Position numbers and translations under genes: made by a program
Part shown: piece after piece, positions 9,754 to 18,927 of the stretch
Layout: the number at the start of each line of letters is the position of its first letter
Position numbering within the stretch: position 1 is the stretch's first letter
The notes under the pieces: model-generated
What the model was told of the DNA's origin: nothing
The model's input: only the letters and a program-made list of their open reading frames with translations
Databases searched by the model: none
Assembly: GCF_018223345.1 (NCBI RefSeq)
Contig: NZ_CP073587.1
Location: forward strand, 655,001-719,000
Direction of reading: 5' to 3'
Source: Shewanella yunxiaonensis
GTDB lineage: Bacteria; Pseudomonadota; Gammaproteobacteria; Enterobacterales; Shewanellaceae
Length of the DNA stretch: 64,000 nucleotides

Positions 9754-11553
9754 ATGGATAAATCCCTGGAAAAACAACTGGCCGGATGGCTAAGGCTACA
9801 AAAGGGGGCCTGTGGCCCTTATCTGAAACTTTCCATGACGCTCGGGGTTGCCAATGGCGTAGCGTTGGTGGTGCAGGCGTGGTTACTGGCCACTATGCTG
9901 CAGGGGCTGATCATCGATAATCTGCCGCGGCAGCAGTTCATTCCTTATTTTATTGGTTTCGCCGTACTGATTTTTGTGCGCGGGGCATTGGCCTGGGGAA
10001 GAGAGCGCGCAGGTTTTGCTGCCGGACGGCGTCTGCGCAGTACTCTGCGGGCCGCGGTACTGGACAAGTTGGGTCGTTTGGGGCCTGCCTGGGTTAACGG
10101 TAAACCAGCAGGTGCCTGGGCCAGTATTGTGCTGGAGCAGATTGAGGATCTACAGGATTTTTATGGCCGCTATCTGCCGCAGATGACGCTGGCCGGATTT
10201 ATTCCGCTGATCATTCTTTGCTGTACCTTTCCGTTGAACTGGGCGGCAGGGTTGATCCTGCTGACCACTGCGCCGTTAATTCCACTGTTTATGATCTTGG
10301 TGGGGATGGGCGCTGCTGATGCTAACCGAAAAAATTTCAGTGCGTTGCAGCAGTTGAGTGGGCATTTTATGGATCGCCTCAAGGCGCTATCGACACTCAA
10401 GCTGTTTTACCGTGCGGCTGCCGAAGAAAAAGCGATTGCCAAGGCTTCCGAAGATTTCCGCGAGCGTACTATGACGGTGCTGCGACTGGCATTTCTGAGC
10501 TCTGCGGTACTGGAGTTTTTTGCAGCGGTGTCGATTGCCGTGGTAGCAGTGTACTTTGGTTTCTCTTATCTGGGTGAACTGAATTTCGGCCATTATGGCG
10601 TACCTATCAGTTTATTCAGCGGCATGTTCATACTGATTATGGCGCCGGAATTCTATCAACCACTGCGTGATCTCGGTACACACTACCATGCCAAGGCGCA
10701 GGCCATTGGCGCGGCAGAATCGCTGATGGCGCTGCTGGAAGCTCCCGAGCCACTCAATCAGGGACATGAAATGCTGACAGGTAGTCTGCTCAGCATCGAA
10801 GCGCGCGATCTGCAAGTGTTCAGCATGGATGGGAAACCGTTGGTTGGTCCGTTGAGCTTTTCAATGCGAGCAGGCGAAAAGCTGGCATTGGTGGGACCAA
10901 GTGGGGCGGGTAAAACCAGTTTGCTTAATGCGTTACTGGGATTTTTACCTTATCAGGGCAGCCTCAAGGTTAACGGCATTGAACTGCATCAGATAGCGCC
11001 CGCAAGTTGGCGCCAGCAGCTCGCCTGGCTGGGACAGAATCCCCAACTTTTTCAGGGCTCGGTTGCTGACAATGTGCGCTTAGGCCAACCCGAATTGGAT
11101 GATGCCGCGCTCTGGACGCTGCTGGAGCGAGCCAAAGTCGCGGATTTTGTGCGGGCACAGCCAGCAGGCTTAGCGCACATCGTACAGGAATTCAGTGGTG
11201 GTTTATCTGTGGGGCAGGCGCAACGTATTGCATTAGCGCGTGCTTTAGCGCGCAATGCTGAGTTGTATCTGCTCGATGAACCCAGTGCCAGTCTCGATAG
11301 TCAGAATGAGCAATGGGTCTTGGATGCTCTGTGGCAGGCTATGCAGCAGCGCAGTTGTCTGATGGTGACGCATCGTCTCGATCAGCTGGATCGCATGGAT
11401 CGAATCTTAGTGCTGGATCATGGAAAATTGGTACAGCAGGGCAATTTTGCTGAGCTGTCACAACAGCCAGGACTACTGGCAACCATGCTGGCACAACTAC
11501 CGTTAGCCCTATCGCTGGATGACGTGGAAATCGCGGGAGGCGTACAGGCATGA
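9754..11553 (+). CDS. cydD: Cysteine/glutathione ABC exporter subunit CydD
   Basis: One half of the heterodimeric inner-membrane ABC transporter CydDC, which exports cysteine and glutathione to the periplasm and is needed for assembly of cytochrome bd and c-type cytochromes. The 599-aa protein has an N-terminal membrane domain (about six helices, residues 20-320) and a C-terminal ATPase with Walker A GPSGAGKTS near residue 385, signature FSGGLSVGQAQR and Walker B LYLLDEPSASLD. Its stop overlaps the cydC start by four bases (ATGA), which implies translational coupling. Order and length match the cydDC operon; cydAB is not in this window. Confidence 0.95.
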   Translation: MDKSLEKQLAGWLRLQKGACGPYLKLSMTLGVANGVALVVQAWLLATMLQGLIIDNLPRQQFIPYFIGFAVLIFVRGALAWGRERAGFAAGRRLRSTLRAAVLDKLGRLGPAWVNGKPAGAWASIVLEQIEDLQDFYGRYLPQMTLAGFIPLIILCCTFPLNWAAGLILLTTAPLIPLFMILVGMGAADANRKNFSALQQLSGHFMDRLKALSTLKLFYRAAAEEKAIAKASEDFRERTMTVLRLAFLSSAVLEFFAAVSIAVVAVYFGFSYLGELNFGHYGVPISLFSGMFILIMAPEFYQPLRDLGTHYHAKAQAIGAAESLMALLEAPEPLNQGHEMLTGSLLSIEARDLQVFSMDGKPLVGPLSFSMRAGEKLALVGPSGAGKTSLLNALLGFLPYQGSLKVNGIELHQIAPASWRQQLAWLGQNPQLFQGSVADNVRLGQPELDDAALWTLLERAKVADFVRAQPAGLAHIVQEFSGGLSVGQAQRIALARALARNAELYLLDEPSASLDSQNEQWVLDALWQAMQQRSCLMVTHRLDQLDRMDRILVLDHGKLVQQGNFAELSQQPGLLATMLAQLPLALSLDDVEIAGGVQA

Positions 11554-13274
11554 AACTGTTACTACCATTTTTAATCCTGTTCCGTCGCCATTGGTTGATG
11601 ATGACCTTAGGGCTGCTGCTGAGCGTGCTGACCCTGATTGCCGGTATTGGTTTGCTGTCACTTTCGGGGTGGTTTCTTTCCGCAACGGCGGTTGCCGGGC
11701 TGGCGGGTGTCGGCATGAACTATTTTACCCCGGCGGGTGGCGTACGTATGTTTTCGATTATGCGTACCGCTAGTCGTTACGGCGACCGGGTGCTGACGCA
11801 TGAAGCCACCTTCCGTATTCTTACCGAACTGCGTTGCTGGGCCTGGAAATCGCTGCTACCGCTAAGTGAACGCAACCTGAGTGGTATGCGTCGCGGCGAT
11901 CTCTTGAATCGGCTGGTAGCGGATATTGATACGCTGGATCATCTGTATCTGCGGTTAATGACTCCGCTCGCCAGTTATGTATTGATGCTGTTGTTACTGT
12001 TTGCGTTTGTCGGCTGGTTTGATTTGCACCTGGCATTTCTGCTGTGCGGTGGTTTGTTGCTGGCAGCCATCGTGTTGCCATCACTGTTTTATCAGCTAGG
12101 AAAAGCACCAGGACGACAGATCATTGAGCAGCGACGCCATTACCGGATCCGTTTACTGGAATGGTTGTCAGGCCAAGCCGAATTGACCCTCTTTGGGGCG
12201 GCGAACGATTATCGGCAAGCATTGGCGCGCGTGGAGCAACATTGGCTGAATAGCCAACAGCGCATGGCCACGATTACGGGTTTAAGTCAGGGGCTATTGA
12301 TCCTGTTCCACGGCAGCCTGGTGTTGCTGATGTTATGGTACGCTGCCAGTGGCGTAGGCTCCGCGATACCGCCAGGACCATTGCTGGCGTTAGTGGTCTT
12401 TTGTGTCCTTTCCAGTTTTGAACTGATGATGCCTCTGGCCGGTGCATTTCAGCAATTGTCCGCCACCATGTTGGCTGCCCGGCGAGTGGCCGATATTACC
12501 GAGCAAACGCCAGATATCAACTTTCCGGCGGTGAGTCATGGCAGAGCGGCCAATGGGGAGATACTGATTAGCGACTTAGGCTTTAGTTACTCACAAACTC
12601 CGCCGGTGCTGCAACATCTGTCACTGAAGATCGCGGCGGGTAGCAAAGTTGCGCTACTGGGTAAGACCGGTTGTGGCAAATCCACCTTGTTGTCGTTAAT
12701 TACCCGTCAGTGGCAGGCACAGCACGGCACCATTCAATTGGCGGGTTTACCGCTAGAAAGTTATGACGAGCAAAGTCTGCGCGCTTCGATGACTGTGGTC
12801 AGTCAGCGTGTGGCACTGCTCAGTGCAACTTTACGCGAAAATCTACAGCTAGCACTGCCGGAAAAAGTCAGTGACGAGCGGCTGTCTCAGGTGTTGCAAC
12901 AAGTGGGATTAGCTAATCTGCTGCAGGAACCAGGATTGAATGCCTGGATTGGTGAAGGTGGCCGGCAGTTATCTGGTGGTGAGCAGCGGCGTATCGGCGT
13001 CGCCAGAGCATTGTTGCGGGACACGCCATTGTTATTGCTGGATGAGCCAACCGAAGGCCTGGATCGACGTACCGAGCAGGAGATCCTGCGGTTATTGTTG
13101 GCACATGCTAAAGACAAGACATTGTTGATGATCAGTCACCGGTTGACGGGGATGGCACAGATGGATGCGATCCATCTGCTGGACGCCGGGCAGATTGTCG
13201 CTAGCGGTGCTCACGAACAATTGCTGAGTAGCACCCCGGCGTATGCGGCGTTATACCGTCAACTGCGTGACTAG
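11550..13274 (+). CDS. cydC: Cysteine/glutathione ABC exporter subunit CydC
   Basis: Second half of CydDC, 574 aa. N-terminal membrane domain (about residues 15-310) followed by an ATPase domain with Walker A GKTGCGKST, signature LSGGEQRR and Walker B LLLLDEPTEGLD. Thiol export by this transporter keeps the periplasm reduced enough for heme insertion into cytochromes, important in respiratory-versatile bacteria. The start overlaps the cydD stop. A strong terminator follows, so the operon seems to hold only these two genes. Confidence 0.95.
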   Translation: MKLLLPFLILFRRHWLMMTLGLLLSVLTLIAGIGLLSLSGWFLSATAVAGLAGVGMNYFTPAGGVRMFSIMRTASRYGDRVLTHEATFRILTELRCWAWKSLLPLSERNLSGMRRGDLLNRLVADIDTLDHLYLRLMTPLASYVLMLLLLFAFVGWFDLHLAFLLCGGLLLAAIVLPSLFYQLGKAPGRQIIEQRRHYRIRLLEWLSGQAELTLFGAANDYRQALARVEQHWLNSQQRMATITGLSQGLLILFHGSLVLLMLWYAASGVGSAIPPGPLLALVVFCVLSSFELMMPLAGAFQQLSATMLAARRVADITEQTPDINFPAVSHGRAANGEILISDLGFSYSQTPPVLQHLSLKIAAGSKVALLGKTGCGKSTLLSLITRQWQAQHGTIQLAGLPLESYDEQSLRASMTVVSQRVALLSATLRENLQLALPEKVSDERLSQVLQQVGLANLLQEPGLNAWIGEGGRQLSGGEQRRIGVARALLRDTPLLLLDEPTEGLDRRTEQEILRLLLAHAKDKTLLMISHRLTGMAQMDAIHLLDAGQIVASGAHEQLLSSTPAYAALYRQLRD

Positions 13275-13295
13275 TAAGTCATATCCTCCTCAATG

Positions 13296-13323
13296 AAAGG
13301 GATGTCAGCAGCATCCCTTTTTT
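13296..13323 (+). terminator. Terminator after cydDC
   Basis: Hairpin with arms AAAGGGATG and CATCCCTTT and a 7-nt loop, running into a T-rich tail, about 20 nt after the cydC stop. Confidence 0.9.
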
Positions 13324-13401
13324 ACTGAAGCGCTATCTTCAAATCACCTCGGTAAATTCGTCATAGATCACAGAACTGCCTCCCCAGATCTTCAATAATG
13401 C

Positions 13402-13425
13402 ATTTATTGGCATATGCCAATAAAT
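13402..13425. promoter_or_regulatory. Perfect 24-bp palindrome upstream of the NifX-like gene
   Basis: The half ATTTATTGGCAT is followed directly by its exact complement, with no spacer. It lies 46 nt before the start of the NifX-like gene, where a dimeric regulator could block or assist RNA polymerase. The core TTGGCATATGCCAA is GC-flanked by AT, as in many operators. The regulator is unknown. Confidence 0.6.
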
Positions 13426-13471
13426 TAAATGCTGTGACTGAGCAGCACTGAAGCATTTGGAGTAGAAGTCG

Positions 13472-13966
13472 ATGATTGTTATCCCGATGACACGCGGTCA
13501 CTTAGCTGGCCATTTTACCAAGGCGCAGCAACTGGCATTTTTTAATGCTCAAGGGCAGTTGCAACAGTTAATCGATAATCCGGCGCTGGGCGGTAACTGT
13601 GCGGATAAAAGCGCCATGCTGAATCATATCAAGCAACAAGGAGCGCAGGTGGTTATCGTCAATCAGATAGGTGAGCGTATGCTTGGCAAATTGCTGGATG
13701 CTGGGATCAGTGTTTGCCGGCCTAAAGAGCGCAATAGTTCACTGGAGCAACTGTTGTTAGCGGCAAAAGATACCAGTTTGCGATTGTTAGATACCAGCAG
13801 CGCCAAACCTTCGCTGCATCATCAGGCCAAGGGCGGCTGTGGTGAGCCGTGTGGTTGTCATGGTAGCGGCGGCTGTCACCATCACAACATGACCCAGAGT
13901 GTGTTATTGCAATCGAAGCAATATGTTAGCGAAGCTCACTTCAGCGGATTTAGACCGCAGAAATAG
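13472..13966 (+). CDS. NifX / NifB-C-terminal-like (MTH1175-type) protein with Cys/His-rich tail
   Basis: Small protein of 164 aa. Residues about 1-105 look like the NifX/NafY/NifB-C domain (MIVIPMTRGHLAGHFTKAQQLAFF ... VVIVNQIGERMLGKLLDAGISV), which in the nitrogenase context binds iron-sulfur cofactor precursors. No other nif gene is present, so nitrogen fixation is unlikely. Stand-alone members of this family are common in anaerobes and facultative bacteria and have no settled role. The C-terminal tail has a dense Cys/His cluster (GGCGEPCGCHGSGGCHHHN), which suggests metal or cluster binding. It is a single gene with its own palindromic upstream site and terminator. Confidence 0.75.
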   Translation: MIVIPMTRGHLAGHFTKAQQLAFFNAQGQLQQLIDNPALGGNCADKSAMLNHIKQQGAQVVIVNQIGERMLGKLLDAGISVCRPKERNSSLEQLLLAAKDTSLRLLDTSSAKPSLHHQAKGGCGEPCGCHGSGGCHHHNMTQSVLLQSKQYVSEAHFSGFRPQK

Positions 13967-14045
13967 TCCGAGGACGATCGATTTAGTGATGAGGCAGAAC
14001 ACCATTCGCTTGTAAGTTGTCATTTTCTGTTATCTCTTCTCTGTT

Positions 14046-14090
14046 GCCGGCCCGAAAATGTAATTTTCCTCTTTCGTGCCGGCCTTTTTA
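14046..14090 (+). terminator. Terminator after the NifX-like gene
   Basis: Twelve-base arms GCCGGCCCGAAA and TTTCGTGCCGGC (one mismatch) with a 14-nt loop, followed by CTTTTTA. It separates the NifX-like gene from the symporter gene. Confidence 0.85.
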
Positions 14091-14182
14091 TGCATCTGCG
14101 GAATTTTCTGTGGTAACTTAACTTGTTTTTACAGTTTGCCATTCCGGGGTTCCCCGAAGGCCAGAACAGGAAGATAACAATA

Positions 14183-15430
14183 ATGAAAAGAAAGCATTGG
14201 CTAGGCAATATTGGCGTGCAAGTGGTGTTTGCCATGATCCTTGGTGCCTTAGTTGGCTGGGCCATGGGGGATGGTGCATCAATATTTGCGCCTCTCGGAA
14301 CGCTGTTTATCCATCTGATTAAAATGCTGGTGATCCCGCTGGTGTTGGTGGCGATTATCGCGGGTTCCGCTAGTCTCGGAAACACCCCCTCTGCCGGTAA
14401 AATCGGCCTTGGTACGTTTATCTTTTTTATCGGTACCTCCGCACTCGCGGTTGTATTAGCTCTGGTGCTAGGGCATGTCTTCGAACCTGGCATGGGCACT
14501 GACATTACCGCGCATGCTAAAGGGCTTGAGGCGGTGACTGCAGAGCAGGGCGCTCTACCGGGGGCTGTCGATACGATTATCGGCATGATCCCCACCAACG
14601 TATTTGAATCGCTCACCGGCGGTAACATCCTGCAGATATTGGTATTCAGTATCTTCTTTGGCATTGCGCTGACCAAAGTGAAAGGCGATGGCCCCAAGCA
14701 GGTACAATCGGCGTTAGCGACGGTGCTGGAGGCGTTGGTGTGGATGATCACTAAGGTGATGCTGATTGCGCCATTAGGGGTATTTGGATTGATGGCTGAT
14801 GCGGTTGGTAGCTTCGGTTTCGATGCCATGCGCGTAGTGCTAAACCTGTTCTGGGTGTATCTGCTGGGGATCGTGATTTATACCTTCCTGTTTTTCCCGG
14901 CAATGGTGCAACTGATGTCACCAGTGTCAGCACTAAAATTCATTATGGTGATGAAAAAGCCACAGGTAATGGCATTGTCTACTGCATCCTCAATGGCCAC
15001 CTTGCCCGTGAATATGCAAACCTGTGAGCAGGATCTGAAGGTCAGTAATGCCACCGCGTCATTTGTGCTGCCGCTTGGCGCTACCGTGAACATGAGTGGC
15101 AACGCCATTTACTATGGGCTGGTCGCCATTTTCTTCGCGCAGATGTACCACGTCCCATTGGATATGACCGCCTATGCCGCGATTATTCTTACCTCCACGT
15201 TAGGCGCTGTGGGGCAGGCCGGAGTGCCGGGGCCAACCTTCCTGGTGGTAGCAGTCTTATTGTCTGCGGGTATTCCCATTGATGGTTTGCCATTGCTGTT
15301 CGCGTTGGATCGAATTTTCGACATGATCCGTACCGCACTTAACATCACCGGGGATGCCGCCTGTGCCGTGATTATGGATAAATATGCACCTGCTAAAGCG
15401 AAGCCGGTGATTATCGCAGATGCTGATTAA
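14183..15430 (+). CDS. Dicarboxylate/amino acid:cation symporter (DAACS family)
   Basis: Inner-membrane sodium- or proton-coupled transporter of 415 aa for C4-dicarboxylates or acidic amino acids, related to GltP, DctA and GltPh. Visible family features are several hydrophobic segments, the serine-rich reentrant-loop region STASSMATLPVNMQ, the NMSGNAIYYG block and the C-terminal DRIFDMIRTALNITGDA motif, which holds the substrate- and cation-binding Asp, Arg, Thr and Asn. I chose ATG 14183 with AGGAAG nine bases upstream; an in-frame start at 14123 would add 20 residues without a membrane or signal role. Substrate preference cannot be told from sequence. Single gene, converging on putA. Confidence 0.9.
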   Translation: MKRKHWLGNIGVQVVFAMILGALVGWAMGDGASIFAPLGTLFIHLIKMLVIPLVLVAIIAGSASLGNTPSAGKIGLGTFIFFIGTSALAVVLALVLGHVFEPGMGTDITAHAKGLEAVTAEQGALPGAVDTIIGMIPTNVFESLTGGNILQILVFSIFFGIALTKVKGDGPKQVQSALATVLEALVWMITKVMLIAPLGVFGLMADAVGSFGFDAMRVVLNLFWVYLLGIVIYTFLFFPAMVQLMSPVSALKFIMVMKKPQVMALSTASSMATLPVNMQTCEQDLKVSNATASFVLPLGATVNMSGNAIYYGLVAIFFAQMYHVPLDMTAYAAIILTSTLGAVGQAGVPGPTFLVVAVLLSAGIPIDGLPLLFALDRIFDMIRTALNITGDAACAVIMDKYAPAKAKPVIIADAD

Positions 15431-15452
15431 TGATTGATTATTAAAACAAAAA

Positions 15453-15480
15453 TGCCACCTTAAACGGTGGCTTTTTTGTT
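15453..15480. terminator. Terminator between the symporter gene and putA
   Basis: Hairpin GCCACC-TTAAAC-GGTGGC followed by CTTTTTTG on the plus strand and preceded by AAAACAAAAA, so it can also act on the minus strand for putA, which ends 14 nt away. Confidence 0.85.
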
Positions 15481-15493
15481 GTTACTGCGGGGC

Positions 15494-18400
15494 TTATTGC
15501 GCATCACCGAGTGATAACAAGGTGGCGTTACCACCAATTGCGGTGATGTTGTTGGTACGGGTTTTCTCGGTCATAAAGCGTGGCAGATAGTGTGGGCCAC
15601 CGGCTTTGGGTCCGGTACCGGATAACCCCTGACCGCCAAATGGTTGCACGCCCACTACCGCGCCAATCTGATTGCGGTTGATATAGACGTTGCCCACATT
15701 CACCTTATCGGCGATATCCAGCGCATGGCCCTCGTTACGGCTGTGAATACCCAGCGTCAGGCCAAAGCCGGTGCTGTTGATATCATCAATTACCTGTTGC
15801 AGCTCACTGGCTTTGTAGCGGATCACATGCAGTATTGGACCGAAGTTTTCCTTCTGCAACACTTTGATGGAATTGATTTCGACGGCGGTGGGCGCAACGA
15901 AATGCCCGTGGGCAAAGCCGCTGGGTAATTCAACCTTCTTAATCAACTTGCCAACCTGTTTGATGTGTTCAATATGCGCATTGAGATTGGCTTTAGCCGT
16001 GGCATCAATAACTGGCCCCACATCGGTTTTCAATTCTCCAGGATGCCCAAGTGTCAGCTCATCCATTGCGCCTTTGAGGAGCTCGATGACGCGCTCGGCA
16101 ATGTCTTCTTGCACATAGAGAACTCGTAATGCCGAGCAGCGCTGACCGGCACTGGTAAAGGCTGAGGCCACAACATCGTTCACAACCTGTTCGGGCTGTG
16201 AGGTCGAATCCACCACCATGGCATTCTGACCGCCAGTTTCAGCAATCAGCGGGATAATCGCTCCATCACGGTTAGCTAAGGTGCGGTTAATCGCTTTAGC
16301 GGTAGCGGTTGAACCGGTGAAGCAAACACCACCAATCCGCGCATCAGCTGTCAGCGCTGCACCAACTTCCGCGCCTTTGCCAGGTAACAGTTGCAGCACG
16401 TTTGCCGGAATGCCAGCCTGATGCGCCAGCTGTACGGCCCGATAACCAATAATCGAAGTCTGTTCGGCAGGCTTTGCTACCACTGTATTGCCTGCGGCCA
16501 GTGCTGCCGCAATCTGTCCTAAGAAAATTGCCAATGGAAAGTTCCACGGGCTGATGCAGACAAAGACGCCGCGGCCTTGCAAAAACAGTTCGTTCAGTTC
16601 GCCAGTAGGGCCAGGCATCAGCTCGGGTTTTGCCATTAGCTTTTTCGCCTGAAGTGCATAATAGCGACAGAAATCTACCGCTTCGCGGACTTCATCAATG
16701 CCGTCCTGCAGACTTTTACCGGCTTCGCGGGTGCAAAGTGCGATGAGCTCTTCACGGTTTTCTTCCAATAAATCGGCCAGCTTTTGTAACGACGCAGCAC
16801 GAGTGGCGACCGGCGTCCGACACCACTGCGGGAAAGCGGCAACGGCGTTAGTGACCGCCTGCTTTACCGCCAGACCATCGGTCCAGACGACGCGGCCGAC
16901 CTGCTCTTGGGTGTTATAGGGGCTAACGACCGGTTGTGATTCTCCGCCGAGGGTTTCTCCGCCTATCAAGGGCCCGGCTTGCCATTGTTGATGCAGGAAC
17001 GGTTCGAGTGTCTTAAAGAACGGCGCAGCTTCAGAGATGATATTCATGTTCAACCCTCTGGAGTTTTTGCGCTCACTGCCGTAGATATCCGCTGGTAGAG
17101 CGATGTTAGTGTTTGCCAGTGAAACATAACTACGGGCAGTAATCATCGGGTGAGTGATCAGCGACGCTATCGGTGTGTTAGGGTCCACCAATTTATGCAC
17201 AAACGAGGAGTTGGCACCATTTTCTAATAAGCGTCTCACCAAATAGGGCAGCAGATCTTTATGGGCGCCAATCGGCGCATAGATGCGCACTGCCTGGCGG
17301 CGATTCTCTGCCAATACGGTATCGTATAGTTCCTGCCCCATACCGTGTAAACGTTGAAATTCAAATGCGCGATCTCCGGCCATATCACTGATAGCGGCCA
17401 CCGTCTGCGCATTATGCGTGGCAAACTGAGGGTAGATAGCCCCCTGAGTGCGCTCGGATAACAGATAACGGGCACAGGCCAAATAGGATAGGTCAGTATT
17501 TACCTTGCGGGTATACAGCGGATAACCGCGTTCCCCTGCTTGCTGCGCCCACTTCAGTTCACTGTCCCAGTAGGCACCTTTTACCAGGCGAACGGGAATG
17601 ACATCGCCCTGAGATTTCGCTAGCTTGGTGATCCACAGCAACACCGGCAGCGTGCGTTTTGAATAGGCCTGCACGACTAAGCCCAGTAATCCCCAACCTT
17701 TAGCGGCTTCGGATTGATACAGTTGCTGAAAGAGTTGCAGTGATAATTCGAGGCGATCGACTTCTTCGGCATCGATTGAGATCCCCACATTTAGCGCGCG
17801 CGCTTGTTCTATCAGCTTAACCACTGTGGCATATAATTCGGTCATTACCCGGTCTTTGTTTGCCACTTCATAACGCGGATGCAGCGCTGATAACTTAATG
17901 GAAATTGTGGGCCGTGGTGCATCGTTTTCATCGTACTGCTGTGCGCCTAATTCACTAATAGCATGGGAATAATCAGCAAAATACTTTTGTGCATCTTGCC
18001 GCGTCAGCGCTGCTTCACCCAGCATGTCGTAAGAATGGGTATAGCCGTCTTTGCGGCGTGTTTCACTGTTCTTCAGCGCTTCCTTTACCGTACGCCCTAA
18101 GACAAACTGCTTGCCCATGATTTTCATTGCCGCATACATCGCCTGGCGGATAACCGGTTCGCCGAGGCGATTGACCAGACGCTTTAACAAGTGACTGGGC
18201 GTGCCATCCAGATTGCGATCCAGTTGGATGATTTTACCGGTCAACATCAGTCCCCAGGTGGAGGCGTTAACCAGTACGGAATCGCTTTTAGACAGATGCT
18301 GATCCCACTTGGCGCCGGACAGTTTATCTTCAATCAGTGCATCGGCGGTTTCGCTATCGGGGATCCGCAGTAATGCTTCAGCCAGACACATCAGAATGAT

Positions 18401-18670
18401 ACCTTCCTGAGTTTCCAGACTGTATTGCTGCAAAAAAGCATCAATGCCGACCATCATGCCTTTTTTATCATATTGACGAACTTTGGTGACCAGCTCGTGG
18501 GCGCGACGGGTAACGCGTTCGATGGTGGTATCGTCGGCGGGAACAAGTTTTATCAGATCTGACAGATATTGCGCTTCGTCGACAATATAGTTGTCACTGA
18601 TGGCAGAAAAGAGGTCGTCGAGAGTGGCATTATCATAATGGCCAGCCAGTACTTCACTCGCTTTAAACAT
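15494..18670 (-). CDS. putA: Bifunctional proline dehydrogenase / P5C dehydrogenase PutA
   Basis: Oxidises proline to glutamate in two steps: an FAD-linked proline dehydrogenase that passes electrons to quinone, then an NAD-linked aldehyde dehydrogenase. The 1058-aa protein has the PRODH barrel in about residues 130-480 (DAEEVDRLELSL, RLVKGAYWDSE) and the ALDH domain in about 560-1000, with catalytic Glu in AETGGQNA and catalytic Cys in SAGQRCSALR. It lacks the ribbon-helix-helix DNA-binding N-terminus of the 1320-aa E. coli enzyme, so it should not repress its own gene. I prefer the ATG at 18670 (GGAAA about 9 bases upstream) over the one at 18685, which has no ribosome binding site. Confidence 0.96.
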   Translation of the reverse strand: MFKASEVLAGHYDNATLDDLFSAISDNYIVDEAQYLSDLIKLVPADDTTIERVTRRAHELVTKVRQYDKKGMMVGIDAFLQQYSLETQEGIILMCLAEALLRIPDSETADALIEDKLSGAKWDQHLSKSDSVLVNASTWGLMLTGKIIQLDRNLDGTPSHLLKRLVNRLGEPVIRQAMYAAMKIMGKQFVLGRTVKEALKNSETRRKDGYTHSYDMLGEAALTRQDAQKYFADYSHAISELGAQQYDENDAPRPTISIKLSALHPRYEVANKDRVMTELYATVVKLIEQARALNVGISIDAEEVDRLELSLQLFQQLYQSEAAKGWGLLGLVVQAYSKRTLPVLLWITKLAKSQGDVIPVRLVKGAYWDSELKWAQQAGERGYPLYTRKVNTDLSYLACARYLLSERTQGAIYPQFATHNAQTVAAISDMAGDRAFEFQRLHGMGQELYDTVLAENRRQAVRIYAPIGAHKDLLPYLVRRLLENGANSSFVHKLVDPNTPIASLITHPMITARSYVSLANTNIALPADIYGSERKNSRGLNMNIISEAAPFFKTLEPFLHQQWQAGPLIGGETLGGESQPVVSPYNTQEQVGRVVWTDGLAVKQAVTNAVAAFPQWCRTPVATRAASLQKLADLLEENREELIALCTREAGKSLQDGIDEVREAVDFCRYYALQAKKLMAKPELMPGPTGELNELFLQGRGVFVCISPWNFPLAIFLGQIAAALAAGNTVVAKPAEQTSIIGYRAVQLAHQAGIPANVLQLLPGKGAEVGAALTADARIGGVCFTGSTATAKAINRTLANRDGAIIPLIAETGGQNAMVVDSTSQPEQVVNDVVASAFTSAGQRCSALRVLYVQEDIAERVIELLKGAMDELTLGHPGELKTDVGPVIDATAKANLNAHIEHIKQVGKLIKKVELPSGFAHGHFVAPTAVEINSIKVLQKENFGPILHVIRYKASELQQVIDDINSTGFGLTLGIHSRNEGHALDIADKVNVGNVYINRNQIGAVVGVQPFGGQGLSGTGPKAGGPHYLPRFMTEKTRTNNITAIGGNATLLSLGDAQ

Positions 18671-18685
18671 AATTATCGTTTCCAT

Positions 18686-18927
18686 CTAAGCCGGTTAGGC
18701 AGTTAAGGGCTGCGGAACATCTCAGACGCAAAGGGCGCTTATCGTTGTTGTATACCATTAAGAAGGCGCGTGCGCGGGCCGATTATACAAACAAAATGTG
18801 ATCTGCGGCACTATCTGGAAATCAAATGTGACAATTGTTTAAACACCTAGTTTGAGCACTTGCAGGTACTAGGCAAACAAAAAGGCCGCTGTTTGAAAGC
18901 AGCGGCCTGTCAGTAAATATGTACGGC
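18686..18927. other. putA upstream region
   Basis: About 240 bp with no gene. It holds the putA promoter region on the minus strand and, at its far end, the terminator of the SH3 gene. TGTGA-type half sites occur (near 18799 and 18828), but no full CRP palindrome was seen. Confidence 0.4.
18883..18908 (-). terminator. Terminator after the SH3-domain gene
   Basis: Hairpin arms AGGCCGCTG and CAGCGGCCT; on the minus strand it is followed by TTTTTGTTTG. It lies 20 nt past the stop of the SH3-domain gene. Confidence 0.9.

Noticed and set aside
13472..13966. Evidence for nitrogen fixation
   Set aside because: Only a single NifX-like domain protein is present; no nifHDK, nifB or nifE genes accompany it.
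14020..14829. 269-aa minus-strand open frame opposite the symporter gene
   Set aside because: It mirrors the symporter codons, is rich in Ser/Thr/Pro from anti-sense GC-rich codons, and has no recognisable domain.
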